Shown: positions 1-8,775 of the stretch, in pieces
Numbering within the stretch: position 1 is the stretch's first letter
Layout of the letters: the number at the start of each line of letters is the position of its first letter
NCBI RefSeq assembly: GCF_903903185.1
Contig: NZ_CAIUXT010000250.1
Coordinates: 1 to 51,435 of the forward strand
From: an uncultured Rhodoblastus sp.
GTDB taxonomy: Bacteria > Pseudomonadota > Alphaproteobacteria > Rhizobiales > Beijerinckiaceae
Length of the DNA stretch: 51,435 nucleotides
Direction of reading: 5' to 3'
The notes under the pieces: model-generated
Seen by the model: the letters and a program-made list of their open reading frames with translations, nothing else
Databases searched by the model: none
What the model was told of the DNA's origin: nothing
Position numbers and translations under genes: made by a program

Positions 1-11
1 CTCCGATTACG

Positions 12-593
12 ATGGCCCATGCCGACACGTTCGATGCCTGCGCGGCTTGCGCAGCAAGCATTCTCAATACGCCTAAATCCGTTACTGGCGCTTGCTCAAC
101 TGCGTGCTCTGGTTGGTACGGCACACCGCGATATCGCGAGTGGGTCGAAAAATGGATGTTAAACCACCCTGCGCCCAAAAGCATTTATCAGCAATGGATG
201 GAAACTCATACCCCACGGGACCAACTGATAACGCCGCCCATCTGCGAGATTGCCAACGTAAAGGAAGTCTTTCCCGCCGGGGAAGAATGCCGATCCGGTA
301 AAGAATCTCAAGGGCGCCATGGCGATACAGCCGATGGAGATTACTGGTCGTGCAGCGGCGCCAGCGCTGGCGGCATAACCTACACCAATGGCATCAATCA
401 AAATGGCAGTTATGCCTATGTCCCCGCGATGGAAGCCTCACTACCGGGCGATAGTGTGAAATTGTGCCTTGTCAGCCGACAAATCGACTGCCCGCCCGGA
501 GATGACCGGGGTACAGTCTACTCGTCATTAAATCTTCGAACTCACGGCAGATGGAAAAAACCCAATTCGGAGCATAGTTGCGGAGGAGCGTGA
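12..593 (+). CDS. Cysteine-rich hypothetical protein, possibly cut by the window edge
   Basis: About 193 residues with many cysteines spread along the chain (pairs near the start such as CAAC, single ones later, and CGG near the end). This would suit an exported, disulfide-bonded or metal-binding protein, but no family is recognised. The frame stays open from the ATG back to base 1, so the true start, and perhaps a signal peptide, may lie outside the window. It is the first of a run of small orphan genes at the left side of the accessory half. Function unknown. Confidence 0.5.
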   Translation: MAHADTFDACAACAASILNTPKSVTGACSTACSGWYGTPRYREWVEKWMLNHPAPKSIYQQWMETHTPRDQLITPPICEIANVKEVFPAGEECRSGKESQGRHGDTADGDYWSCSGASAGGITYTNGINQNGSYAYVPAMEASLPGDSVKLCLVSRQIDCPPGDDRGTVYSSLNLRTHGRWKKPNSEHSCGGA

Positions 594-637
594 TCCCACC
601 AGCGCGCCATTTTTCATGAATTTCGCACGCGAATGGC

Positions 638-672
638 TGAAACGATTCAATGAATCAGCGCATTGTAATGTT
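638..672 (+). repeat. Copy 1 of a 35-bp imperfect direct repeat
   Basis: Reading by eye, 638-672 matches 3972-4006 at about 30 of 35 positions, with a core at 651-672 that differs at only two bases. This copy lies in non-coding sequence after the first gene. The other copy overlaps the stop codon of the gene ending at 3987. It may be a small dispersed element or a remnant of a duplicated gene end. Confidence 0.45.
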
Positions 673-794
673 GTTTATGTATTCGAGTGGCCATGATGCG
701 CGAAACCCGGTCGTTCCCAAACAGTTCGTTGAATGGCATCATCCATTAATAGCCCGTAGGGCCGGGTGCTGCCTCACCTATAGCTCTCTGAAAG

Positions 795-826
795 GCCGCC
801 CACGCCCTTCTTTAGGCGTGGACGGC
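795..826 (-). terminator. Hairpin terminator after the small exported protein gene
   Basis: Two 12-base arms (795-806 and 815-826) pair with one mismatch around an 8-base loop, 12 bases past the stop of the minus-strand gene at 838. Read on the minus strand the stem is followed by a short CCTTTC run, so the U-tract is weak. Likely an intrinsic terminator for that gene. Confidence 0.5.
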
Positions 827-837
827 AATTCGCGACT

Positions 838-1128
838 TCACAACACCGCCACCGACCAATCGCTCAAGGGTGTGCAGAGGTAGATGTTGCCACCTCCCTC
901 CGCGTGCGACAGTCGAGCGTCTATCTGAAGCGCGCGAGCAAGAGCCAATTGGCATTGACCCTTGTTTGCGAACTCAGGAACAAAACCTTTGTTCATCGTG
1001 TAAGCGCCCCTACCGTTGCTCCACCCGAGGGTGAGCATCACCCAATCATTCTGCGAATCCACGTCCCGCGCGCTCGCGCTCAAGGTCAGCGCCAGCGCGG
1101 CGACGACGGCAGCGAGGAACTTTTTCAT
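838..1128 (-). CDS. Small exported hypothetical protein
   Basis: 96 residues. It starts with a clear Sec signal peptide: MKK, then a hydrophobic stretch of Ala, Val and Leu, then an ASA cleavage-type motif near residue 20. The mature part is about 75 residues with two cysteines that could form a disulfide. A hairpin terminator follows the stop. No family is recognised; it is probably a periplasmic or secreted protein. Confidence 0.7.
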   Translation of the reverse strand: MKKFLAAVVAALALTLSASARDVDSQNDWVMLTLGWSNGRGAYTMNKGFVPEFANKGQCQLALARALQIDARLSHAEGGGNIYLCTPLSDWSVAVL

Positions 1129-1329
1129 TTTGTTTCTCCATATCGAGCACGATTCGCTCGTTCATGCGTTGGCGGGGAACAGATGCGCTTGCTTCGCTCG
1201 GCGCGTCGCCAATTGGCCGCGCAGAAGATCGACCGCTGCGTCAGAAAGCGGCGACCTTCAGGACTGCGATCCGGTACATCGGATCATTTTCTTGATGCAG
1301 ATCAATCGTTGCGGCATTATCGAACGGTC

Positions 1330-1674
1330 ATGACATCGAGAGCAGACCTTTTCACACAGATGACGGAACGAAATGCTCTGCGGCGCCAGAGCGGGCTTCC
1401 GCTTTTAAACATGCGCCACGAGATCGAAAAATCCCAGAACGTCCTCGACTGGAAGGCATTTGCCGATATTTGCGAACAGCATAAAGCCGTCCGGGATCGG
1501 ATCGCGGCAAGGATCAAGGCTGAACTGGCCGTAGAGGGCTGCGACTGCCTGTCCAGTGGCGGGCGGATTATGCTGGGGATCAAGGTCGAGAAAGAGTTTC
1601 ATGGCGTTTTGCGGGGGATCGGCGTCAAGATTCCGACGGTGACGGGGGCCACCCGTTACGGCTCGAATTCATGA
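1330..1674 (+). CDS. Hypothetical cytoplasmic protein
   Basis: 114 residues from the ATG at 1330. The frame is open further upstream (to 904), but that part lies over the promoter and coding region of the minus-strand gene at 838-1128 and reads like a shadow, so the internal ATG was chosen. The protein is charged, with helix-like composition in the first half and a glycine-rich tail. No signal peptide, membrane segment or recognised motif is visible. Confidence 0.45.
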   Translation: MTSRADLFTQMTERNALRRQSGLPLLNMRHEIEKSQNVLDWKAFADICEQHKAVRDRIAARIKAELAVEGCDCLSSGGRIMLGIKVEKEFHGVLRGIGVKIPTVTGATRYGSNS

Positions 1675-1721
1675 GTTCGCCTGCATCGGTGGCGCCGTCG
1701 AATGATTACGGAAAACTTTGA

Positions 1722-2093
1722 TCAGAGAGGCTTTATGGGGCGGGCCAGATACGCCAACAGTTTTGCATCGGCTTCCTGCATCAATGCCTTGTCAAAACTA
1801 ATTCGGTCGTTGTCAGCTTTGAAAATAGCCCACGTCCACTCGATGATGACACTATCAGGTGAATGCTCGGCCAGCCATTTCGTTCCTCCCCAGCCATTCG
1901 GAACGGTGAAACGATTTTCGGGATAGCGATGAACTACATTTGAAAATCGCAACCAATAATAAATGGCGAGGGAGTCAGATAGTGTGACCATGTTCATAGG
2001 CTCTATATAGCTGTCATCGTCACTAATGCACTTCAAGATGAATTCGGCACGCGCATAACTTATTGGGTAATCGTAGATGCGATTTTTGCTCAT
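1722..2093 (-). CDS. Hypothetical protein
   Basis: 123 residues starting MSKNRIYDYP. Its aromatic content is high (several Trp and many Tyr) and the composition is acidic and typical of a real soluble protein. No signal peptide or membrane helix. Codon use is less GC-rich than the right half of the window, as for other genes of this accessory region. Function unknown. Confidence 0.6.
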   Translation of the reverse strand: MSKNRIYDYPISYARAEFILKCISDDDSYIEPMNMVTLSDSLAIYYWLRFSNVVHRYPENRFTVPNGWGGTKWLAEHSPDSVIIEWTWAIFKADNDRISFDKALMQEADAKLLAYLARPIKPL

Positions 2094-2147
2094 TGGGGAA
2101 AAATGTCCTTCTATTACCGTTTGGGACGAATTGGGCGTTCGGACCTG

Positions 2148-2348
2148 TCAGGGTAAGCTGCGAACAACCTTGGGATACTTCATTTTATAAAAAGCGGCGT
2201 CTTCATCGGTGACGTTTAATATGAAATCACCATAGATTCCCCTCGGATCGTGAGGTTTAAGCTTCGAAAATCCTCCGCAGCGGGAGCCAAGCTCTTGCCG
2301 AATATCCGCTGTGGTGGCACCGCAGGTGATAATAATTGTTGAGTTCAT
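2148..2348 (-). CDS. Small hypothetical protein
   Basis: 66 residues if translation begins at the internal ATG at 2348, which has a GGAG ribosome-binding sequence nine bases ahead. An ATG 15 bases further upstream has its AAGG directly abutting the codon and is less likely. There is no signal peptide or recognised domain. It runs tail-to-tail toward the gene at 1722-2093 on the same strand. Confidence 0.45.
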   Translation of the reverse strand: MNSTIIITCGATTADIRQELGSRCGGFSKLKPHDPRGIYGDFILNVTDEDAAFYKMKYPKVVRSLP

Positions 2349-2524
2349 TGAAATGTTCTCCATCCTTCGTACGGACGCGATACCGTGAGTTGTGCTTATG
2401 AATGTATTTATCTAAAGTAATACAGACTTCGCCGCACAACGCTGCCTCTTTGATTAAGTGAGAAGTCCTCGATGTGGCCTCTGATCAAACCTAAACAATG
2501 AATGGTTGCCAGTAGGATACCGCA

Positions 2525-2941
2525 ATGATTTCCCTAAAAAATTGGATCGAAAAACATCCAAAATGGTTCGAGCAGTCTCGGATCGACATCGAAGGTGGAC
2601 ACGAGGGATGGCGACAATTGATAGACGACGTCTTTACGGCGGCGGAGCAAATCTTGTCGGACAATCCGGGAGCGTTATTCAGGATAACGCAGGTCAAGGA
2701 GAAGCTTGGTGCGCTGACCATTTATTTCCGTCACGAAGGGCTCCCAGCCGCAGATGTGGATCGGTTGCGCGGGATAAAATTCATAGCGCGGGAACGGTCA
2801 CTGCATGTCTGTGAAATATGCGGCGCACCCGCGAATTTGGGCGCGCTCGATTCATGCTTGAGTGTGCGCTGTGGCTCTTGCGCGCCCGCCGGATGGCTGG
2901 CGATATATGGCGATAGGTCCCGCACCATCTCCAATCCTTGA
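2525..2941 (+). CDS. Hypothetical protein with C-terminal zinc-ribbon-like cysteines
   Basis: 138 residues. The N-terminal two thirds is helical and charged. The last third carries CEIC (about residue 95) and RCGSC (about residue 118), a two-knuckle spacing typical of a small zinc ribbon. It may be a nucleic-acid-binding or phage/plasmid-type accessory protein. No partner gene is obvious. The family is not recognised with certainty. Confidence 0.6.
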   Translation: MISLKNWIEKHPKWFEQSRIDIEGGHEGWRQLIDDVFTAAEQILSDNPGALFRITQVKEKLGALTIYFRHEGLPAADVDRLRGIKFIARERSLHVCEICGAPANLGALDSCLSVRCGSCAPAGWLAIYGDRSRTISNP

Positions 2942-3057
2942 CTCCTCAGCTTGCCGCCGAACCTTGCTGTTATGGGGTCCAGCCTGTGAGGAAACTCGTC
3001 GATCTGGTAAAATGATCCCGCTGAGGGGTGCAGAATCGTCATCTAGGGAGTCGATCC

Positions 3058-3414
3058 ATGAACAATCGCATTGCGCTGACGTTTGGCCTCGCCGTATCGA
3101 TTTCCTCCGCAACGGCAACTTTTGCTGGTCCCTGTTCACAACAGATTGGCGAGATGCAGGCCCAGATCGACACCAAGCTGGAGGCCGCTGCCGCTGCGGG
3201 ACCGAGCGGGAAAGAGACGACGGCGGCGACGATGAATCGCCAGCCCACGCCAAAGTCGATTGCCGCCGCCGAGGTCCGGTTGGGAGACATTTCCGCGAAA
3301 ACCATGCAGGCGATTGATGGCGGAATGGCGCGAGCGCGCGAAGCCGATCAAGCCGGAGACCGGATCGCCTGCGAAAAAGCCCTCGCCGACGTAAAAAACG
3401 CTTTGGGGAATTGA
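3058..3414 (+). CDS. Exported small helical protein
   Basis: 118 residues from the ATG at 3058, which has an AGGGAG ribosome-binding sequence about eight bases upstream. An earlier start at 3028 would add ten residues ahead of the signal peptide and is less likely. The signal peptide ends near AxA about residue 23. The mature part is Ala-rich and helical, with two cysteines (one right after cleavage, one near the end) that could bond. Probably periplasmic; function unknown. Confidence 0.65.
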   Translation: MNNRIALTFGLAVSISSATATFAGPCSQQIGEMQAQIDTKLEAAAAAGPSGKETTAATMNRQPTPKSIAAAEVRLGDISAKTMQAIDGGMARAREADQAGDRIACEKALADVKNALGN

Positions 3415-3606
3415 GGGAAAGAACTGGACTTTGGCCAAATCTGCGCCATTCTCTACAAATCATCCCCCAATTCCACCTCCCAGCATCCCGGCCATCGGCC
3501 ACAAAGCCGACAGAAACCGTCTCACCAATTGATCGCCGCCCAATAGTAATTTCAAAAATCCGGTCGGAATTTGAATTCCGATTTCGTATTTGTGATAAAT
3601 AATATT

Positions 3607-3987
3607 ATGATGATGGAAAAAACAGTGTTTTGTAATGACGATTATGTTGAGGAATTATCTCGGGACGGACGATTGATTATGCCCATTACGACGGTTTTCA
3701 TAGGAACACACGATCTGGCTGTGGACATCCTTATGAAACTCGATGATGAAGAAGAAGCTGTGGTCACAAAAATCTGGAGAGTTCAATTCGATGATCCACA
3801 ATCGCAGACTGACTTTCTCGCACTATGTCCAGACGCTTTTTACCTTGAGGGTTGGTTTCTTGTGATGAACTGCGTTATACGGGAATTTGTGATTGAACAT
3901 GGATGCGCCAGATTGGAAGAGATTGTCGCCATTGAATTTAATTCACTTAGACTTCGAAAGCGGTTCATTGATGAAACGGATCATTGA
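3607..3987 (+). CDS. Hypothetical acidic protein
   Basis: About 126 residues from the first of three consecutive ATG codons at 3607-3615. A TTG at 3571 in the same frame would add 12 residues. The protein is acidic with a DDEEE cluster and a hydrophobic stretch near the middle (LEGWFLVMNCVI) that is probably buried core rather than a membrane segment. The end of the gene overlaps copy 2 of the 35-bp repeat. The local base composition is AT-rich, suggesting transferred DNA. Confidence 0.55.
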   Translation: MMMEKTVFCNDDYVEELSRDGRLIMPITTVFIGTHDLAVDILMKLDDEEEAVVTKIWRVQFDDPQSQTDFLALCPDAFYLEGWFLVMNCVIREFVIEHGCARLEEIVAIEFNSLRLRKRFIDETDH

Positions 3988-4006
3988 ATCAGCGCGTTGG
4001 AATGTT
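3972..4006 (+). repeat. Copy 2 of the 35-bp imperfect direct repeat
   Basis: Matches 638-672 at about 30 of 35 bases by eye. It begins inside the last codons of the preceding gene and extends past its stop at 3987. Confidence 0.45.
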
Positions 4007-4290
4007 TGATCCGGTATAGCTCGGCGCAAGGCCGAAATGATTAAACGGCGCCGCTGGCGTTGATGGTCTCTTTCCGTCGGCGCGGGCGGTGATGGACGGC
4101 ACGCGGAGTCTGATGTCGCTCGGAGCGGCAACACTGCCAGTTCCGCAGCAACCTCTGGTGGTAATGGTGGCATGGCTGCCGAGAAAAGCGATAAAAGGTT
4201 GGCGCAAGGAACTGAATCCAGCACTGTAGCTAGTAATCCGCGCTTGCTAGCCTTAAACTCGACCGACAGGAAACAGACGGGCAACTAGCC
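3988..4290. other. Non-coding stretch with no supported gene
   Basis: About 300 bases. Open frames exist on the minus strand, but they are rich in Arg, Ser and Pro, lack ribosome-binding sequences and overlap each other in different frames, as random GC-rich sequence does. Apart from the end of the 35-bp repeat nothing was identified. Confidence 0.4.
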
Positions 4291-4503
4291 TTAAGCTGCG
4301 AACAGTCTGCCATACACGGCAAATTTGCCGATCAGCTTGTGCAGGGGAAATGCACTAAAGTGTTCGCGCGATTCGAAGTGGAATGCATAGTCATTGCAAA
4401 TCGTGCCGTCGAGGACATGAGGAGCGTCCGCTGCCAAAATTGCTGGCAAAGCTGTAATCGTTGGCGGTTGGTGCCGATAGACCATACCTGACTTGCGATA
4501 CAT
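4291..4503 (-). CDS. Small hypothetical protein, uncertain
   Basis: 70 residues. The ATG at 4503 is preceded by a run of five Gs about six bases upstream, a good ribosome-binding sequence, which is the main support. The protein has mixed composition with a mildly hydrophobic centre and no recognised motif. It could equally be a gene remnant. Confidence 0.35.
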   Translation of the reverse strand: MYRKSGMVYRHQPPTITALPAILAADAPHVLDGTICNDYAFHFESREHFSAFPLHKLIGKFAVYGRLFAA

Positions 4504-4704
4504 TTATTCCCCCCGAAGGCCTGATGCCGTTAGCTGTTGCGGATTTTCGCAGTAGAGAACTCCAAGAAGCGACATGATTCGCGCTCGCGGCTGTAGGCGA
4601 CGACGGCGGCAAAGAACTAATCTGCCCTGACGGCACGATGGCGTCCTTGCGCTGCATCAATGAATTCGATTATTTCATTCCAGAACAGTTGTTTCGCGTT
4701 CGCA

Positions 4705-5130
4705 TCAGTTGGGTCGAACGTAGTCACAGGCCAGATGCCCGTTCAAGCTCGGACGTTTCCCCTTGCCCCCGATCCAGTTCCCGAAATCTGCCGCCCAGCG
4801 GTGTGCTGCGGGGTCCGCCGTAGCGCCACCGATTGGAATCTGCGGCCACAGTCCCGTTTTGAGGGCTCCGCTCAAGGCGTTGGCGGCTTCGCCGAGAGAC
4901 TTATCCTTACCGATGCATTCGCAGGCCAGCCCGTCGATAGCATTCGGCGTGTTCATTCCGGGAAGTTCAACCGAAACTTCATCAACTAATTTGATCAATT
5001 CCAAGCCGCCGTTGGTAAAAGTCTCAATGTAGGTGCGGCAGGGAACTTGCTTCCAATTTTCGTCGGCTTGGACGGTCGGCGCAACCATTAAAAAGGTGAG
5101 AAAAGTAGCGGAAAAAGTTGTGGTTTTCAC
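4705..5130 (-). CDS. Exported hypothetical protein
   Basis: 141 residues with a standard signal peptide (MKTTTF, then a hydrophobic core, cleavage near VQA at about residue 22). The mature part has four cysteines, two as CEC in the centre and one near each end, plus glycine-rich loops, suggesting a compact periplasmic domain. It sits between the orphan-gene region and the restriction locus. Family not recognised. Confidence 0.65.
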   Translation of the reverse strand: MKTTTFSATFLTFLMVAPTVQADENWKQVPCRTYIETFTNGGLELIKLVDEVSVELPGMNTPNAIDGLACECIGKDKSLGEAANALSGALKTGLWPQIPIGGATADPAAHRWAADFGNWIGGKGKRPSLNGHLACDYVRPN

Positions 5131-5275
5131 TTTTCGATTCCTTCCACGTCGTTTTGTTACGGTCGGGGTCTCAATGGCTCAATTAAGACAATTGTGCATA
5201 TTCGACGCGAGGTCAGAATGCGGCTTCACTGATGTGATTGAAAATGGTTTTTCAAAAGGACTTTCGGGCAGGGAT

Positions 5276-8200
5276 TTACGCGGCGCTCCTCTTTTCGACC
5301 TCAGTCAGGATTTCAATGAGCCTAACGACATCCGCCGTTTCGAAAACGCCCGCGACTCCGTTGCTGTCGAAATCCGTGAACGGCGCCTCGTAGAGCAGGC
5401 CGGGGTCCATGATCCCCTTTGCCGTCAAATGCTCGATCAATAGGCCGAGGAATTCGTGCTGGTTGGCGGTCAGCGGACGGCCTGACATGAATTCCACGAA
5501 CGCCGCCTGAGCCGCCTCGCGGTCGAGACCGACCAAGGTTCTGACAAATCGACCGAGCCCGCCCTCGGCTTGCAATCGGCCCAGTGAGTCCGCGTCGACG
5601 CCCGCCTCGACGAAAATGCGCTCAAGTTCGGAAAGGTCGGTGGCGGTCAAAGGCTCGTTGCGCCGGAGTTTTAGAACGGCGATGTGATTTTCGTAGGGAC
5701 GCAGGAACGCCCGCGCCTTGCGGCGAAACGCTTCCATATCCGTGCCGATGGGGATGCCGCGCACCTCGATCTCGGCGGCGACGCCAACGCGATCTTCGAA
5801 ATCGGAATAGACGATAGGCCGCTTCTTGAATTCGATCAATTTTATGAGCCCGCGCAGTCGGCGCCGAACGGTTTCCAGCATGGGCGCGGTCACATCCTGC
5901 CAAAACTCGTCTGTCTGGACCTCAAGGATCAGCGCCAGTTCGGCGGCGACCATGGGCACGTTGGCCAAGCCTTCCAGCAGTCCGGCGATATCGCGGATGC
6001 GTTTCTTCAGCGTGGCGAAAGAGGCATCGGTCTGCAAGAGCGCCAGTTGCGTGCGATAAATTGTCAGGTCGAATTGCTTGGCGGCGAGATCGTCGTCGGT
6101 CACGCTTGTCGGAAGCCCCGCTACATGCTCGATCAACTCGGTTCGAGCGTCGGCGTCGAGACTGCTCCATGAGTCCTCGTCGGAAAATCTCTCGACTTGG
6201 CGCCGATGAGGACGGACGAGAAAATTGTCGGGGCTCATGCCGCGCACTTCATCCCGCAAGGCTCCCGCGAGCGACTGGCGCAGATCGACGACGGCGCGAC
6301 TCTTCTCATCATCGGCAGGCTCCGCAGCGTCTAACTGGCCAATCAACTGCACACGGGCGTCAAACAAACGCTTGCTCAGCGAGTCCGCCGCCACCGCGTC
6401 GGTCGCGCCGGGATTCTCGTTGAAAAACTCGAAATTTCGGCACCAGTCGAAAATATAGAAAAACGCCTTGTCCTTGCCCGGACCGCACAGGTCCTTGCAG
6501 AGCCGGGTCCCGCGCCCGATCATTTGCCAGAATTTGGTTTTCGAGCGGACCGGCTTGAAAAATACCAGATTCACAACCTCCGGCACATCGATGCCGGTGT
6601 CGAGCATATCGACGGAAACTGCGATCTGCGGCGTTTTCGCGGGCGTGGAGAAATCATCGATCAGCGATTGCGCATAGGAAATCGAATAGTCGATGGTCCG
6701 GGCGAAATGGCCTTGGAGATGCGGGTAATTGGCGTCGAACCGCTCCGTGATGAATTGGGCGTGCGGGCGGTTCTTCGCGAAGATGATGGTCTTGCCGAGC
6801 TTTTCGCCCTCATCGACCTTCAGCCCGGTCTCCATCAATGCTTTCAGCACCTTGTCCACCGTGTCGGCATTGAACAGCCATTTGTTCAGCGCCGGGGCCT
6901 CAACGGCTTCAGGCGTAGCGCCTTCCTCGTCCCACTCCAGCGCGTCCCATTTCTCCTTCTCCTCGTCGGAAAGCTGTTCGTAGCGAATACCGGCATCGAG
7001 AAAATCCGTGCTCGACGCGATCACGCGCGGCGGAACCAGATGCCTGTCGCGCACCGCCTCGTCGAGACCATAGGCGTCGGTCGGCACGCCGGTTTCGAGG
7101 TCGAACAGCCGATAGGTGTCGCGATCCACCTCGCCCTTCGGCGTCGCCGTCAGCCCGACCAGATAGGCGTCGAAATAATCGAAGATCGCCTTGTATTTTC
7201 GATAGACCGAGCGATGCGCCTCGTCGATCACGATCAGGTCGAAATGGCCGACGCCAAAGCGCCGCTCGGCGGCCCCCGCCTCGTCGATCATCTTCATGAT
7301 GGTCGGATAGGTCGAGCAATACACCCGGCCCTCCTGTTCCTTGTCGAGGCAGAGATTGACCGTCGGCGACCCCGGCAGGAATTTCTTGAACGCTTTTTCC
7401 GCCTGCCGAACCAGCGCGGTGCGGTCGGCGAGAAACAACACGTTCTTCACCCAATTGGCGCGCATCAGCAGGTCGCACAGCGCGATCACCGTGCGGGTCT
7501 TTCCGGCGCCAGTGGCCATCACCAGCAGCGCCTTGCGTTGGCGATCACGCTCAAAAGACTCGGCCACCCGGCGGACGGCCCGATGCTGGTAGGCCCGCTC
7601 GACAATGGCGTTGTCGATGGCCTGTTCCCCCAAAAGCTTTTGCGTCGTGCGACGCTGCATCATCAGCGCCAATTCATCGCGCTTCAAAAAGCCCTGAATG
7701 GCGCGCGGCGGCTCACGAGAATCGTCCCAAATCCAATGGTCATAACCATTGGTGCAGAAAATGATCGGCCTCTGGCCATACTGGTTCTCAAGGCAGTCGG
7801 CATAGAGCTTTGCCTGCTGCTGACCGATCCGCGCGTCGCGGCGCGTGCGTTTGGCTTCGACGAGCGCCAGCGGCTTGCCGTCGCCGCCGCGCAGCACGTA
7901 ATCGACAAACCCTTGGCCGCTATCGCTCGGCATGCCCGCAACTTCGACCTCGACGGCGTCAGGCGCCTGCGGATCGAATCCCGCCTCGCGCAAAAGCGTG
8001 TCGATATAGAGGTCGCGGGTTTCCGCCTCGTTGTAATCGTGGCTGTCGGGAATTTGCTGGTTGGCGGCGCGGATGGCGGCGATCTCGGCGCGAGCGGCGG
8101 CGAGTCCGGCCTCCAGCGCGGCGCGGCCCTCCTCGCTGGCGCGGCGCGCGTTTTCGGCCTCGTCGCGGGTTTTGACATTGTCCTGAAAGCGCCGGGCGAT

Positions 8201-8665
8201 TTCTTGAAGTTGCGCCAGCGAAGTGGTGGTGACCTGCGTCAGACGCGGCAAGGCCTCGATGCTGAAAACGGCGTCCGGCGCGGGTTTGTCGCCCTTGGCG
8301 TAGGTGCGCGCCAGCCAATAGGCCAGATGAAAAAATTCACGCAGGGCGGTGGCCGCCAGTTGGGCGGAGACCGGCTTGCCGTGGGCGGCGGCGTTGCCGA
8401 CATCCTTGACGAAACGCGCCTTGATCGAAAGCGTCTGCCCGACCAGCGCCTGAAAACTCGGTTCGGCGAGATAGGCGGCGAGGTTGTCGCTATAGGGCGT
8501 TTTTAAGCTCTTCTCGCGCCGAAAAAGCCAATCGACCAAAGTCTCCAGCGCAATGCGGCAATGAACCCCGGCGGCGCGCGCATCCGAATAGGCCTGCGAC
8601 TCGGCCTGTGCGGCGGCGGCAAAAACTTCAGGAAATTCAGTCTTGAGAAAATGGAATTGCGACAT
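5276..8665 (-). CDS. hsdR: Type I restriction enzyme R subunit (helicase/nuclease)
   Basis: About 1129 residues. It would be the DNA-translocating and cleaving subunit of the HsdRMS complex. Visible in order: an N-terminal helical region resembling the domain found in many HsdR proteins (1-150), a predicted coiled coil (about 160-220), a PD-(D/E)xK-like nuclease core with VDYVL and EAKR (about 253-275), Walker A ATGAGKT (about 383), a DEAH box (about 481), a superfamily 2 helicase C-lobe with the GRGTR motif, and a C-terminal region typical of the EcoEI-type R subunit. The start at 8665 (MSQFHFLK) was preferred; the frame stays open 13 codons further to 8704. It is separated from hsdS by a toxin-antitoxin pair on the other strand. 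Confidence 0.9.
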   Translation of the reverse strand: MSQFHFLKTEFPEVFAAAAQAESQAYSDARAAGVHCRIALETLVDWLFRREKSLKTPYSDNLAAYLAEPSFQALVGQTLSIKARFVKDVGNAAAHGKPVSAQLAATALREFFHLAYWLARTYAKGDKPAPDAVFSIEALPRLTQVTTTSLAQLQEIARRFQDNVKTRDEAENARRASEEGRAALEAGLAAARAEIAAIRAANQQIPDSHDYNEAETRDLYIDTLLREAGFDPQAPDAVEVEVAGMPSDSGQGFVDYVLRGGDGKPLALVEAKRTRRDARIGQQQAKLYADCLENQYGQRPIIFCTNGYDHWIWDDSREPPRAIQGFLKRDELALMMQRRTTQKLLGEQAIDNAIVERAYQHRAVRRVAESFERDRQRKALLVMATGAGKTRTVIALCDLLMRANWVKNVLFLADRTALVRQAEKAFKKFLPGSPTVNLCLDKEQEGRVYCSTYPTIMKMIDEAGAAERRFGVGHFDLIVIDEAHRSVYRKYKAIFDYFDAYLVGLTATPKGEVDRDTYRLFDLETGVPTDAYGLDEAVRDRHLVPPRVIASSTDFLDAGIRYEQLSDEEKEKWDALEWDEEGATPEAVEAPALNKWLFNADTVDKVLKALMETGLKVDEGEKLGKTIIFAKNRPHAQFITERFDANYPHLQGHFARTIDYSISYAQSLIDDFSTPAKTPQIAVSVDMLDTGIDVPEVVNLVFFKPVRSKTKFWQMIGRGTRLCKDLCGPGKDKAFFYIFDWCRNFEFFNENPGATDAVAADSLSKRLFDARVQLIGQLDAAEPADDEKSRAVVDLRQSLAGALRDEVRGMSPDNFLVRPHRRQVERFSDEDSWSSLDADARTELIEHVAGLPTSVTDDDLAAKQFDLTIYRTQLALLQTDASFATLKKRIRDIAGLLEGLANVPMVAAELALILEVQTDEFWQDVTAPMLETVRRRLRGLIKLIEFKKRPIVYSDFEDRVGVAAEIEVRGIPIGTDMEAFRRKARAFLRPYENHIAVLKLRRNEPLTATDLSELERIFVEAGVDADSLGRLQAEGGLGRFVRTLVGLDREAAQAAFVEFMSGRPLTANQHEFLGLLIEHLTAKGIMDPGLLYEAPFTDFDSNGVAGVFETADVVRLIEILTEVEKRSAA

Positions 8666-8736
8666 GGCCCCGCCATTCGAACTGGTTTCGCGCCCTTTGT
8701 CCATCGGCAGAAAAAGGCGGCCCCTTGGTTTCTCGC

Positions 8737-8770
8737 ACTCACTGGACTAAATTGGGTTAGTCCAGTGAGT
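8737..8770. promoter_or_regulatory. Perfect palindrome between hsdR and phd, likely operator
   Basis: The arm ACTCACTGGACTAA (8737-8750) and its exact complement TTAGTCCAGTGAGT (8757-8770) flank a 6-base centre ATTGGG. The right arm ends five bases before the phd start at 8776, and the left arm lies 72 bases ahead of the hsdR start on the other strand. Phd-family antitoxins are known to bind palindromes of this kind to repress their own operon, so this is probably the autoregulatory site. Its position also allows an effect on hsdR. It is unlikely to be a terminator because there is no T-run on either side. Confidence 0.7.
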
Positions 8771-8775
8771 TCGCC

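Noticed and set aside
6524-8506. 660-residue open frame on the plus strand across hsdR
   Set aside because: It is the antisense shadow of hsdR. The composition is Arg/Gly/Val/Asp-rich without motifs, whereas hsdR on the other strand has complete helicase motifs.
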